Source: Microcystis elabens FACHB-917 | GTDB taxonomy: Bacteria; Cyanobacteriota; Cyanobacteriia; PCC-6307; Cyanobiaceae | Direction: 5' to 3' | Assembly: GCF_014698445.1 (NCBI RefSeq) | Contig: NZ_JACJSZ010000003.1 | Span: 1-64,000 of the forward strand | Length of the DNA stretch: 64,000 nt | Part shown: in pieces, positions 34,895 through 43,463 of the stretch | How positions within the stretch are numbered: position 1 is the stretch's first letter | How the letters are laid out: every line of letters begins with the position of its first letter | Position numbers and translations under genes: made by a program | Notes under the pieces: model-generated | The model's input: only the letters and a program-made list of their open reading frames with translations | Told to the model about the DNA's origin: nothing | The model's database searches: none

Positions 34895-36097
34895 TTAACT
34901 GATCTGGTGCCTCAGCTTCCACTCACCATCTGGCTTGTGCCAAAGGTGCGGGGAGCGGTAGCGGTCTAGGGTCTCTTGGAACTCTACTTCGTTGATGCCG
35001 ATGTATTCAAGGAATTCCCGAAAATACTTCCCAGGAAATTCCGTATCAAACTTCCTAACGAGATTTACTCCTTCTTCTCGTGTGATTTTACCGTTACGGA
35101 TTTCTTGGGCAGCATCATATGAAGCACGCCCAAGGCCAAATTTAATTAATGTTGTATAGTAGTGAAATGGATCGATCTTGTCATCAATGCTGCTGTATTT
35201 GGAATAGGTGCCTTCGGTCCTGACGGGATTGGGCTGAAATCCCGTATGTTCAGCAGCATAATAATAGCATTCTTGCGGATCCCATTTGAGGTAATAGCCA
35301 AGGTAATGCACTTCCACACCATTGTCCTGTAGCTCCTCCAGGCGAGGTGGCAGGTAGGGAGCAAAATCACCCAGGGTGTAGCCGTAGTTTGAAATGATCT
35401 CGCGCATGGGTACACCCCCGAACATCATGTCCAGATGATCGACAGTGGAATAGAAGGCTGGATCCATGGTGGGAGATTTGTTCTCCTCCACGTCATTGCC
35501 GTATTCAGCCTGATTTTCTCCATACATCACGAGCTTGACGCCATAACGAGAGGCCATGGCGGGGCCAATAATTCTCTGGCCAATAATAAACGGCTGAAAG
35601 GGATGTAGCAAGTTTAAAAAAGCCAGGCGTGTCAGCAAGCGATGCAGTTTGCCATTCGGTGTGTAGAGAATGTTGTCAAGACCACCAAGATGCATCCAAT
35701 TAGTGAAATTCTTCCAGCCGATTTCCGTGTACATATGCGGGGCCCATGTGACGGTCAGTGGGTTCATCCCATACTTGTATTTCAAGATATGTGCTGTGTA
35801 GGCACTGTCTTTGCCTCCGCTTCCGGGAACAATCACGTCATATTTGCCATCATCGCGCTTGAAGCGGGCCAGCAGATCTCTGAGGCGATCTTCACGCTCT
35901 TCCCAATCGATGTTGATATTTTTCTGTAACGCAAAAGTACAAGCCGAGCAAACGCCATCCTGGAATGAGATGGTTATTTTTTTGTCGCTCTTCCCACTCC
36001 CAAATTCAACAGTGGAACTTGGTCGTTGATTCGAGATAACGCAACGGCTGCAAAACTCCACCTGGGGAGGGAGTCCGTAAAAGGCTTTGGCTGTCAA
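34895..36097 (-). CDS. N-acetyl sugar amidotransferase, WbpG family (second copy)
   Basis: A 400-residue PP-loop amidotransferase with Cys pairs CSRC (16-19) and CSAC (50-53) and SGGKDS at 93-98. Compared with the copy at 16234 the spacing between the Cys pairs is 15 residues longer, and the C-terminal parts differ, so the two belong to separate subgroups. With the HisH/HisF-like genes of this locus it should turn an acetamido into an acetamidino group on the sialic-type acid or precursor. It is the first gene of the minus-strand locus; upstream sequence holds relics only. Confidence 0.82.
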   Translation of the reverse strand: MTAKAFYGLPPQVEFCSRCVISNQRPSSTVEFGSGKSDKKITISFQDGVCSACTFALQKNINIDWEEREDRLRDLLARFKRDDGKYDVIVPGSGGKDSAYTAHILKYKYGMNPLTVTWAPHMYTEIGWKNFTNWMHLGGLDNILYTPNGKLHRLLTRLAFLNLLHPFQPFIIGQRIIGPAMASRYGVKLVMYGENQAEYGNDVEENKSPTMDPAFYSTVDHLDMMFGGVPMREIISNYGYTLGDFAPYLPPRLEELQDNGVEVHYLGYYLKWDPQECYYYAAEHTGFQPNPVRTEGTYSKYSSIDDKIDPFHYYTTLIKFGLGRASYDAAQEIRNGKITREEGVNLVRKFDTEFPGKYFREFLEYIGINEVEFQETLDRYRSPHLWHKPDGEWKLRHQIS

Positions 36098-36255
36098 GAT
36101 GGATCGAGGAATCGGATCAATGAAGTGGGCGACATGGACTGCTGGGGTCGAATATTGTTACGGACTGACCCTTGAGTGCCCAGCAATGCTAGCATGGTAA
36201 GAGCTTGCCGAGAAGTGGCTTCGCACCTTCAACTGAATATATTAGACAACCGATC

Positions 36256-36426
36256 CTAAACGCGTGCCTTAATGAATGGCGATAATTGACAGGATTGTTG
36301 CCTCAGTTGTATGGCGACCATCCTCTCTGCCTGCCAATTATTAGCACTCCGAAAGGTTGTGATCTGACGCAAACTGGGGCAAGAATTGCGGATGATCTGC
36401 TCGCCTACCTGCTTGGTGCGTTTCAT
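36256..36426 (-). pseudogene. Probable IS3-family orfA relic
   Basis: From the ATG at 36426 the minus strand reads MKRTKQVGEQIIR, very like the start of the helix-turn-helix OrfA of IS3-type elements (MKRxxxxEEQIIxIL). After that the match fades and only scattered residues fit, so the element is badly decayed. No OrfB DDE domain is visible. The identification rests on a short motif. Confidence 0.4.
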
Positions 36427-36431
36427 GATAG

Positions 36432-36602
36432 ATTCCCCAACCCAGTCTGGCCGGCTGGGGACTTTCATTCACCCTGGACTGGTTTCTGGGGTCCACGTCA
36501 CGGGATTTCAATGACGTGGAGGATGTGGTGGATACCCTGCTGATCGCTGGTGTGCAGATGGATCTTCCGCAGGAGCCCTACAACTGGGTTGCACTGAGGT
36601 GA
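36432..36602 (+). pseudogene. 3' fragment of an unknown plus-strand gene
   Basis: The frame ending at the TGA (36600-36602) gives a coding-like tail of 56 residues with LAGWGLSFTLDWFLGSTSRD and DVEDVVDTLLIAGVQMDLPQ, closing with EPYNWVALR. A stop precedes it at once, next to the IS3-like relic, so an insertion may have cut the gene. I do not recognise the family. Confidence 0.35.
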
Positions 36603-36836
36603 TTTCACTGGCCGATTTGTCACGGCTGAATGATTGAGCTTCATGGCTCAGGAGTTGTTGATCATTCCGTTTCCAGAGAAGCGCCAAAAGATCAATATTG
36701 GGTGATATAATTCCAGTTATGCCCGATTTAAACAGGCCACGGGTTTGCAGCCGAAACGCACTTTGCGACAGAACCTTAAGCGGAGCCTGGAGTATTTCTC
36801 CACTTGGCTGGCGCGGTATGGTCCCGGCGAGAGGAC
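36603..36836. other. Gene-free stretch
   Basis: No supported feature. A short plus-strand open stretch (FKQATGLQPKRTLRQNLKRS) has a coding look but no start, stop context or family match. It may be another relic. Confidence 0.25.
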
Positions 36837-36998
36837 TCATGAGCAGCTACGGATATCCCCATCGGTGAGGGTGCCGACCAGGCGCCCCTCGCCATCCACC
36901 ATCAGGGCGATCCGCACCCCACCCCTGTCGATGGCGTTGATGCCTTCACGCAGACTGGCCCCGGTGGCAATGCGGCATGCATCAAGCTGCGTTCTCAT
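36837..36998 (-). pseudogene. CBS-domain fragment of a LegE/PtmE-type nucleotidyltransferase
   Basis: The ATG at 36998, six bases after the stop of the broken ABC gene, opens a 53-residue frame with ATGASLREGINAIDRGGVRI and ALMVDGEGRLVGTLTDGDIR, ending at TGA (36837-36839). This is the N-terminal CBS block of CBS-nucleotidyltransferases that make GDP-glucosamine for legionaminic acid synthesis (LegE/PtmE). The nucleotidyltransferase domain is gone. It suggests that a fuller legionaminic pathway once existed here. Confidence 0.65.
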
Positions 36999-37004
36999 CG
37001 CCGA

Positions 37005-38785
37005 TCAGCCCTCCACAGGGATCGATTCTCCAGCCTGGGAGGCCCCTGCCATTCGTCGGAATCCGGGGCTTGTGGCCTGCAGTTCGGCATAGGTCCCGAT
37101 GCCATGGATCTGGCCTCCCTGAAGCTCGATGATCCTGTGACAACGCTGCAGCGTGCTCAGGCGACGAGTCACCATTACCACGGTATGGCTGTGGCCGTGC
37201 TGCCAGAGCGAATCGATCGCAGCCTGCTCGGTAATGGTGTCGAGGGCGCTGGTGGCCTCATCGAGAATCAGCACATCGGCCTGCTTGTAGAGGGCTCTGG
37301 CAATCCTGAGCCGCTAGCGCTGGCCGCCGCTGAGCCGCACCCCCTGCTCCCCAACCGGGGTATCGAATCCCTGGGGCGGCTTCGAGATGAAGTCCTTCGC
37401 CTGGGCCGAGGCCGCCGCCCAGTCCAACCGTTCCAGATCGACCTGCTCGGGGGGAAGGCAGAAGGCGATGTTCGCGGCGATCGAGGCATCGGCCAGAAAG
37501 ATGGTCTGGGGCACATGGGCCAGATGACGCTGCCAGGCCGAACGCCGGTCGATCGAACCCGCCGGCTCCTCCAGGGGTAACCCATCCACGCAGATCTGCC
37601 CCAGGCTCGGGGACAGCAGCCCCATCAGCAGATCCAGCAGGGTGCTCTTGCCACTGCCGGTGGCCCCCACCAGGCTGATCCACGCGCCGGGGCGGATGCT
37701 CAGATCGATGCCTTGGAGAACGGCAACGCCGCCCTGATGGCAGAACTCCACCTGCCGGAACTTCAGTCCCTTCTCAAACGGCAGGACTTCGGGTTGAGCC
37801 ACGGGGGAGGCCGGTTGCGCAAACACCCGGAGGGGGGTTCCCTGCTCCACGAGTTCAAGCCCGCCGGCCAGTGCATCGCGGTAGGCCCCCAGATAGGTGG
37901 AGGCCCCATACATGTACTGCACCGCCGGCAGGGCCGCCACCACCCAGCCGCGGGGCAGAAGCCACAGCACCGATCCGGCGATCGCCACCATGCTCGCCGC
38001 CTCCAGGGCAAAACGGGGAAGGCCGGCCACGGTGTCGGCTTCGGCCTGCAGCAGCATCAGGGGACGCTGGGCGCGGCGGTAGGTGTCCACATATAACGGC
38101 TGGCAGCCATCCAGCAACACATCGCGGATGGCAACGAGGCCCTCCTGCTGGGCCTTGAGCGAGCGCTGGCTGTAGTGGTCCGAAAGCACGCTGATGCGGT
38201 GAAGGCGGCGGCGATTCAGCCGGGCCATGGCCCCATAGGTGGCCAGGAACACGGCCTCAAGCCCCAGGACCAGGGTCGGCTGGTAGGCCAGGAGCCCCGC
38301 CACCAGCACCGCCGCCACGATCAGGCCCGAGAGGCCCTGCAGCAACGGGGCCAGGACACCCCGGCTGATCGCCCCCAGATACCCCAGCCGCGGGATCACC
38401 TCGCTGCTGTTGCGTCCCAGGTGCACCACGTTGGGCTGCTCCAGGGTGCGGCGCAGCCCTCCACCGCCAAGTCGCTGCCGATCAGGGCGGAGAGGCGAGC
38501 ATTCACCAAGAGGTTGGCGGCCCGGATCGCCGCGCTCACCACGCTCGCCGCCATCAGCAGCAGAGTGATCGGCAGGATCAGCTGCTGGGGGCCGCTGAAG
38601 CCCAGGGCCTCGGCCGCGCTCCGCACCCAGGGCTGGCACCAGAGACCGGCCGGATCGGAGAGGGCCACCAGGAAGGGCACCAGGCTGGCGATCGTGAGCA
38701 GCTCGGCAAAGCTGCTCAGCAGCATCAGAGACACCAGCAAGGCCAACTGGACCCTCCGCCGGGGCTGGATATGGCCCCAGAGCAT
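37005..38785 (-). pseudogene. Broken ABC exporter gene (permease-ATPase)
   Basis: Related in layout to the intact exporter at 25667-27508. The N-terminal part (38785 to about 38460) reads LALLVSLMLLSSFAELLTIA and GSDLAVEG; a one-base frameshift then moves to the frame with LRRTLEQPNVVHLGRNSSEV. Walker A is GATGSGKST. Directly after LSGGQR a TAG (37314-37316) replaces the Gln codon of the LSGGQRQR signature. The rest (RIARALYKQADVLILDEATS) follows in frame to 37005. One nonsense and one frameshift change, so it cannot make a working protein, but decay is recent because the remaining motifs are intact. Confidence 0.85.
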
Positions 38786-38831
38786 GCGCCGGGGGGATGC
38801 CGTAGCGCGCCTCGCTGAGGCCCGAGGGGGG

Positions 38832-39063
38832 TCACCCGGCCAGGACCTTCATCAGGCTGCCCATCTCGAGGGCTTGCGGCCATGGCTCCAGGCCAGGTTG
38901 CTCTTGATGCCGGCCCGCTCAAGGCTGTCGGTGGTGAGCACGTCAAAGATCACAGGGATGCACGTGCGCGGTCCACGGCGGTGAAGCCCTGGCTTACCTG
39001 GGCCACCACCACGGCGGTACGCAGATCGGCCATATCGGTGAAGCGCCCTTCGAAAACCGTCAA
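38832..39063 (-). pseudogene. ribH: Degraded second copy of ribH
   Basis: Begins [20 protein letters not shown] like the intact ribH at 40859, then jumps to QVSQGFTAVDR (the family block VVVAEVSKG), a deletion of roughly 65 codons. A frameshift leads to IPVIFDVLTTDSLERAGIK and SNLAWSHG, and another to EMGSLMKVLAG. Substrate-site and pentamer segments are lost. It follows the psbZ copy at 39069 exactly as ribH follows psbZ at 41349, so the pair is a duplicated unit. Confidence 0.85.
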
Positions 39064-39068
39064 CACTT

Positions 39069-39257
39069 TCAGACCACGAGATAGCTCATCCCCCAGTTCA
39101 CCAGCACCAGGGCCACCCAGGCCGCTCCACCCAGCAGGATCAGGCGGTTGGAGCGGCCGCTGTCCTCGCTGCTCGCATAGAGCACCGGCACCGCCACGAT
39201 CAGGGCGAAGGACAGCACCACCAGGGCCAGAACGGTGAGGGTGTTGAGGATCTGCAT
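39069..39257 (-). CDS. psbZ: Photosystem II protein Z, extra copy
   Basis: Complete 62-residue PsbZ with two membrane helices (about 4-25 and 38-60) and the lumen/stroma loop [12 protein letters not shown]. It differs from the copy at 41349 at 7 of 62 positions (about 89 % identical), with all changes conservative. Sequence similarity between the two loci stops at the start codon, so this copy lacks the native upstream region; it lies 85 bases after rmlC and would rely on that transcript. Reading frame undamaged, unlike the ribH relic next to it. Confidence 0.88.
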   Translation of the reverse strand: MQILNTLTVLALVVLSFALIVAVPVLYASSEDSGRSNRLILLGGAAWVALVLVNWGMSYLVV

Positions 39258-39342
39258 GGGCAGGGAGGCTCGAGGCCGGATCAGGCAGCGTGGGTGATCC
39301 TGCCATGGACGTTGGGGCCGAGCCTGGAGCCAGCGCCATCCG

Positions 39343-39957
39343 TCACACGTTGTGGGCAGGGGCAGGGTGAGGAGAGAAGAGATCCCCTGCCGCCGCAAGG
39401 GCTTCCAGGCCAGGTGCTTCGGCGTCCTTGGGGGCCAGCAGGGGCTGGTGGGGAGCCGGCAGCTCCTCCAGGGGCCAGGCGATGGCGAGGGCCGTGTCGT
39501 TCCAGGCGAGGGAGCGCTCGCACTCCCGGCTCCAGTAGCCGGCGGTCTTGTACTGCACCTCGGCCACCGCGCTCAGGGTCAGGAAGCCGTGGGCGAAGCC
39601 CACCGGCACCCAGAGCTGCTGGTGGTTGTCGGCACTGAGCCGCACTCCCACCCACTGGCCCAGGGTGGCCGAGTCCTGGCGCAGGTCCACGGCCACGTCG
39701 TACACCTCCCCCAGCGTGCAGCGCACGAGCTTGCCCTGGGGATGGGGCTGCCGCTGGAAATGCAGTCCCCGCAGCACCCCCTGGACGGAGCGGGAGTGGT
39801 TGTCCTGCACGAAGTCGGGAGCCTCCGCCTCGCTCACCCCCAGAGCCTCGGAGAAGCGGCGCCGGTTCCAGCTCTCACTGAACCAGCCCCGGTCGTCGGC
39901 ATACACCGCCGGGGTGAGCAGCAGGGGGCCTTCGATGGCCAGGAACTGCACGTTCAT
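39343..39957 (-). CDS. rfbC: dTDP-4-dehydrorhamnose 3,5-epimerase
   Basis: RmlC enzyme of the dTDP-L-rhamnose pathway. The 204-residue cupin protein has [31 protein letters not shown] (catalytic His in RGLHFQ), [19 protein letters not shown] and [14 protein letters not shown]. It is slightly longer than usual at the C-terminus. The start overlaps the rmlA stop by ATGA. RmlB and RmlD are not in the window. The pair rmlA-rmlC lies between the two psbZ-ribH copies. Confidence 0.93.
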   Translation of the reverse strand: MNVQFLAIEGPLLLTPAVYADDRGWFSESWNRRRFSEALGVSEAEAPDFVQDNHSRSVQGVLRGLHFQRQPHPQGKLVRCTLGEVYDVAVDLRQDSATLGQWVGVRLSADNHQQLWVPVGFAHGFLTLSAVAEVQYKTAGYWSRECERSLAWNDTALAIAWPLEELPAPHQPLLAPKDAEAPGLEALAAAGDLFSPHPAPAHNV

Positions 39958-40862
39958 CGTTGGGGCTCCAGGGCCTTGTGGTCGCTGGCGGCTTCCTGCA
40001 GCAGGCGCAGCAGGTAGTCGCCGTAGCCGGATTTCCTGACGGGCAACGCCAGCCGCTCCAGCTGGACATCGTCGATCCAGCCCAGCCGCCAGGCCACCTC
40101 CTCGGGGCAGCCCACCTTGAGCCCCTGGCGTTTCTCCAGGGTGCGGATGTAGCTGGCGGCCTCGTGCAGGGAGTCCGGAGTGCCGGTGTCGAGCCAGGCC
40201 ATGCCGCGGCCCATCAGCTCCACCCGCAGCAGGCCGTCATCGAGGTAGAGCTGGTTGAGATCGGTGATCTCCAGCTCGCCCCGCGGCGAAGGGCGCACCT
40301 GGCGGGCCCGCTCCACCACCGTGTGGTCGTAGAAGTACAGCCCGGTGACGGCGTAGCGGCTGCGGGGCTGTTCCGGCTTCTCCTCGATGCTCAGCACCCG
40401 GCCGTCGCCGCTGAACTCCACCACCCCATAGCGCTCGGGGTCGCGCACCGGATAGGTGAACACCGTGGCACCGGGCCGGTCGCCGTTGGCCCCCTGCAGC
40501 TGGGGAATCAGGTCGTGGCCATGGAACAGGTTGTCGCCCAGCACCAGGGCCGCCGGGGCCCCGCCGAGGAAATCGGCGCCGATCAGGAAGGCCTGGGCCA
40601 GCCCGTCGGGGCTGGGCTGCTCCGCGTAGCGGATCTCCATGCCCCAGCCCGCCCCATCCCCCAGCAGCCGCTCGAAGGAGGGCCGGTCGGTGGGGGTGGT
40701 GATCACCAGCACCTCGCGGATCCCCGCCAGCATCAGGGTGCTGAGCGGGTAGTAGATCATCGGCTTGTCGTACACCGGCATCAGCTGCTTGCTGACCGCG
40801 GTGGTGAGGGGGGAGAGCCGGGTGCCGCTGCCGCCGGCCAGGATGATGCCGCGCCGGTTCAT
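39954..40862 (-). CDS. rfbA: Glucose-1-phosphate thymidylyltransferase
   Basis: RmlA, making dTDP-glucose from glucose 1-phosphate and dTTP. The 302-residue protein has [16 protein letters not shown] at its start, then [47 protein letters not shown] and [12 protein letters not shown]. Length and motifs are fully typical. It overlaps ribH by ATGA-type spacing (40859-40862) and rmlC likewise. dTDP-glucose could feed rhamnose or the dideoxy-amino sugar suggested by the DegT/SDR pair. Confidence 0.94.
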   Translation of the reverse strand: MNRRGIILAGGSGTRLSPLTTAVSKQLMPVYDKPMIYYPLSTLMLAGIREVLVITTPTDRPSFERLLGDGAGWGMEIRYAEQPSPDGLAQAFLIGADFLGGAPAALVLGDNLFHGHDLIPQLQGANGDRPGATVFTYPVRDPERYGVVEFSGDGRVLSIEEKPEQPRSRYAVTGLYFYDHTVVERARQVRPSPRGELEITDLNQLYLDDGLLRVELMGRGMAWLDTGTPDSLHEAASYIRTLEKRQGLKVGCPEEVAWRLGWIDDVQLERLALPVRKSGYGDYLLRLLQEAASDHKALEPQR

Positions 40863-41344
40863 GGGCGGGAGGGCAGCGACGCCATCAGGCTGCCCATCTC
40901 CAGCGCCTGCAGGCCGTAGCTCCAGCCCAGGTTGCTCTTGATGCCGGCCCGCTCCAGGGCCTGCTGCAGGGTGTCGGTGGTCAGCACCCCGAAGATCACG
41001 GGGATGCCCGTGTCGCGGGCCACGGCGGCCACGCCCTTGCTCACCTCGGCCACCACCACGTCGAAGTGGGGGGTGTCGCCCCGGATCACCGCCCCCAGGG
41101 TGATCACCACCTGGTAGCGGCCGCTGGCGGCGAGCCGCTGGGCCACCAGGGGGATCTCGAAGCTGCCCGGCACCCAGGCCACATCCAGCTGGGAGCTCTC
41201 GGGGGTGACGTCGATGCCGTGGCGAGACAGGGAATCCAGGCAGCCGCTCAGCAGCTTGCCGGTCACCAGATCATTGAACCGGGCCACCACCAACGCGAAG
41301 CGCAGACTCGCCACGTCGGTGAAGCGACCTTCGAAAACCGTCAA
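40859..41344 (-). CDS. ribH: 6,7-dimethyl-8-ribityllumazine synthase
   Basis: Penultimate enzyme of riboflavin synthesis. The 161-residue protein contains [36 protein letters not shown] (substrate site), [16 protein letters not shown] and [20 protein letters not shown]. The only available start is a TTG (41344), 4 bases after psbZ, which the reading frame and the family N-terminus support. It is the intact counterpart of the relic at 38832-39063, and is followed at once by rmlA, which is not its usual neighbour. Confidence 0.93.
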   Translation of the reverse strand: MTVFEGRFTDVASLRFALVVARFNDLVTGKLLSGCLDSLSRHGIDVTPESSQLDVAWVPGSFEIPLVAQRLAASGRYQVVITLGAVIRGDTPHFDVVVAEVSKGVAAVARDTGIPVIFGVLTTDTLQQALERAGIKSNLGWSYGLQALEMGSLMASLPSRP

Positions 41345-41348
41345 GGGG

Positions 41349-41537
41349 TCAGACCACGAAGAAGCTCATGCCCCAGTTGAGCAGCACCAGGGCCACCCAG
41401 ACCAGCCCCCCGAGCAGGATCAGCCGGTTGGAGCGGCCGCTGTCCTCGCTGCTGGCGTAGAGCACCGGGACCGCCACGATCAGGACGAAGGACATCACCA
41501 CCAGAGCCAGAACAGTCAGCGTGTTGAGGATCTGCAT
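41349..41537 (-). CDS. psbZ: Photosystem II protein Z
   Basis: 62-residue PsbZ (Ycf9), a small two-helix subunit at the photosystem II periphery that affects supercomplex contacts. Start at the ATG at 41537, with its own upstream region (an AT-rich TGATAAATT lies about 30 bases before it on the minus strand). Motifs: [46 protein letters not shown]. The ribH gene follows 4 bases later. This is the ancestral-looking copy; a divergent copy sits at 39069. Confidence 0.95.
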   Translation of the reverse strand: MQILNTLTVLALVVMSFVLIVAVPVLYASSEDSGRSNRLILLGGLVWVALVLLNWGMSFFVV

Positions 41538-41714
41538 GGCAAGACAGCAGCAGATTGTTGCGCCAGTAATTTATCATGGGAAAACCCAACGCCCTGTGAG
41601 TGCGGCAGGTCCTTCACACTTTGTGGGGATGGAAGACGTAGGGTTGGGGATAAAGCCGCATCAGAGATGCCGACGCAAGTTCGTCAGAAGCGACTGGAGA
41701 TCTCTTTCGGAGCG

Positions 41715-43195
41715 ATGTCCACTCCAGAGGGCAAGGCCATTGGGCTGATCGTACTGGGCGCGCTTCTGATGAGCTTCATCTACTTTGATGCCTTCATCTA
41801 CGACGTCCTTGCCTATCATGGCCCCTTCGCAGCCTTGGCGGCACGTATACCGCGCCTGAGCGAGTCCAGCTCTCTGACTTTATGCAGAGGCGCTATGAAG
41901 GGTTTCCACCATTATGGCGCTGGGCACTGGCTCCCGGCCTGGCTTTGGGAATGCCCCGACTGCTGCTGATGCCCAACCTCGTGGGCCTCGCGATGTATAC
42001 CTGGGCTGGACGACGATGCCTGGGCACGGCCTGGACGGTGGGAGTGGCCAGCGCCTTCCTTTTCCCGATTGCCCTGTTCGGCTTCCATTCTGCCTACCAG
42101 GACTTCTTCTCCGCCATGATGCTGAGTGCCGGCCTGATCGCTCTCAGCACAGCACTGCATCACTGGTACGTTCAGCAATCCAGCAAGGAAGCCTTTCTGA
42201 TCGCGGCTCCATGCCTGCTGGCCGCTTCTCTCACCAAATACCAGGGACTGATCCAGGCGATCCTTGCCTGGCTGGTGGGGGTCGGCTTCATCGCAATCTT
42301 CCTGCTCCTAAAGCGAAATAGAGCAGAGAAGACCCTTGCACAGCAAGCCTCCCTGAAGGCCGTCCTGCTGTGGATGCTGATCATTGGGGGACTGCTCCTC
42401 GTCCACCCATTGGGCAATCTGATCCATCACGGCAATCCCCTCTATCCGATTGCGGCAGGACCATTCCCCGGACCCGAAGCGACTTATTCAGCGTCTCAGG
42501 AATACACGGCCTTTCTCGGGCCACTGAAGCCTCTGGCCAATCACCTCACCTCCACGACGGAACTCGACTGGATCGCCAGAGGTGTTGTGCCCTCCTACAC
42601 CATCGACCAGGCCAGAAGCCAGATTCAGTATGGAGGCCTGCTCGATCCGCGCGAGATGCGCACCCTGATTCGTTCCGGCGGCAGCTTCGGACCCATCTAC
42701 TTCGTCGTCATCGGCCTGTTCTCCATCTCTGCCTGCCAGGCCTGGCGCAACGCTTCGGGCAGCGGGGGGCAGATCTCACCACAAGGCTTCCTGGTACTGG
42801 CTCTCGCTCCCTATCTTTTACTCTCTGGATTCCTGCCCCAAAGCCATGAACTGCGCTACTACATCGCCCAGCTGGTGCTGCCGGCTTACGCAAGCATTGC
42901 CTGGCTGGCCAGTGGAAGTTCAAGAATGCGCTGGCTCGCATGCTCAATTCTGACGGGATTGGTGATCTCCTTCACCCTGAACTTCATTTATCCGCTAGTC
43001 ATCACCGCCCACGAACATGATCGAACCGGCACTTTCAGTTTCGCAGCCACCTACCCGGTGCGCTTTCTTCCCACACTGAAAGACTGTCTTGCCGACAAAC
43101 AGAAGCCAGCATCACCAATGACCTACGACGATCCAGGCCAAGCCTTTGCCTGCAGGATGATCCTGCCAGCAAGAATCATGGTGAAACAGAAATGA
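41715..43195 (+). pseudogene. Multi-pass membrane protein with a frameshift
   Basis: From the ATG at 41715 the frame reads MSTPEGKAIGLIVLGALLMS and FDAFIYDVLAYHGPFAALAA. From about 41850 on coding continues in another frame: VQLSDFMQRRYEGFPPLW, then about nine hydrophobic segments to 43195 (437 residues from the ATG at 41882). The two parts fit as one protein of about 490 residues, resembling integral-membrane glycosyltransferase-like proteins (HGPFAA near the first loop, WRW region), though the family is not certain. The shift at 41825-41855 may be a real mutation or a sequence error. It might still be translated from 41882 as a shortened protein. Confidence 0.55.
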
Positions 43196-43463
43196 TTCAA
43201 GCAACCATCGGCGAGGTCCACCTGGCAGAGGGTCGATGTTCGACCACGACCGCCGTCCTCCTTGACAAGCCATGGAAGGCAGGTGTGGGATGCTGCCGAT
43301 CTGTCTCACCGATCGGATCGTTCTGATCCCCATTGAGACGCCGACACCCCATCGGAGATGGCCACCGGCTCCCAACAGCTTCGAGAGGGAGGACGATCGG
43401 TTGTGTCGCTGATACCAGCGCTCTGGGAGCGACCTATGCCGCCACCGATAGAGCCCCCCTAGG

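Noticed and set aside
43262-43290. TTGACA as a mutS promoter
   Set aside because: No acceptable -10 box at 16-18 bases.
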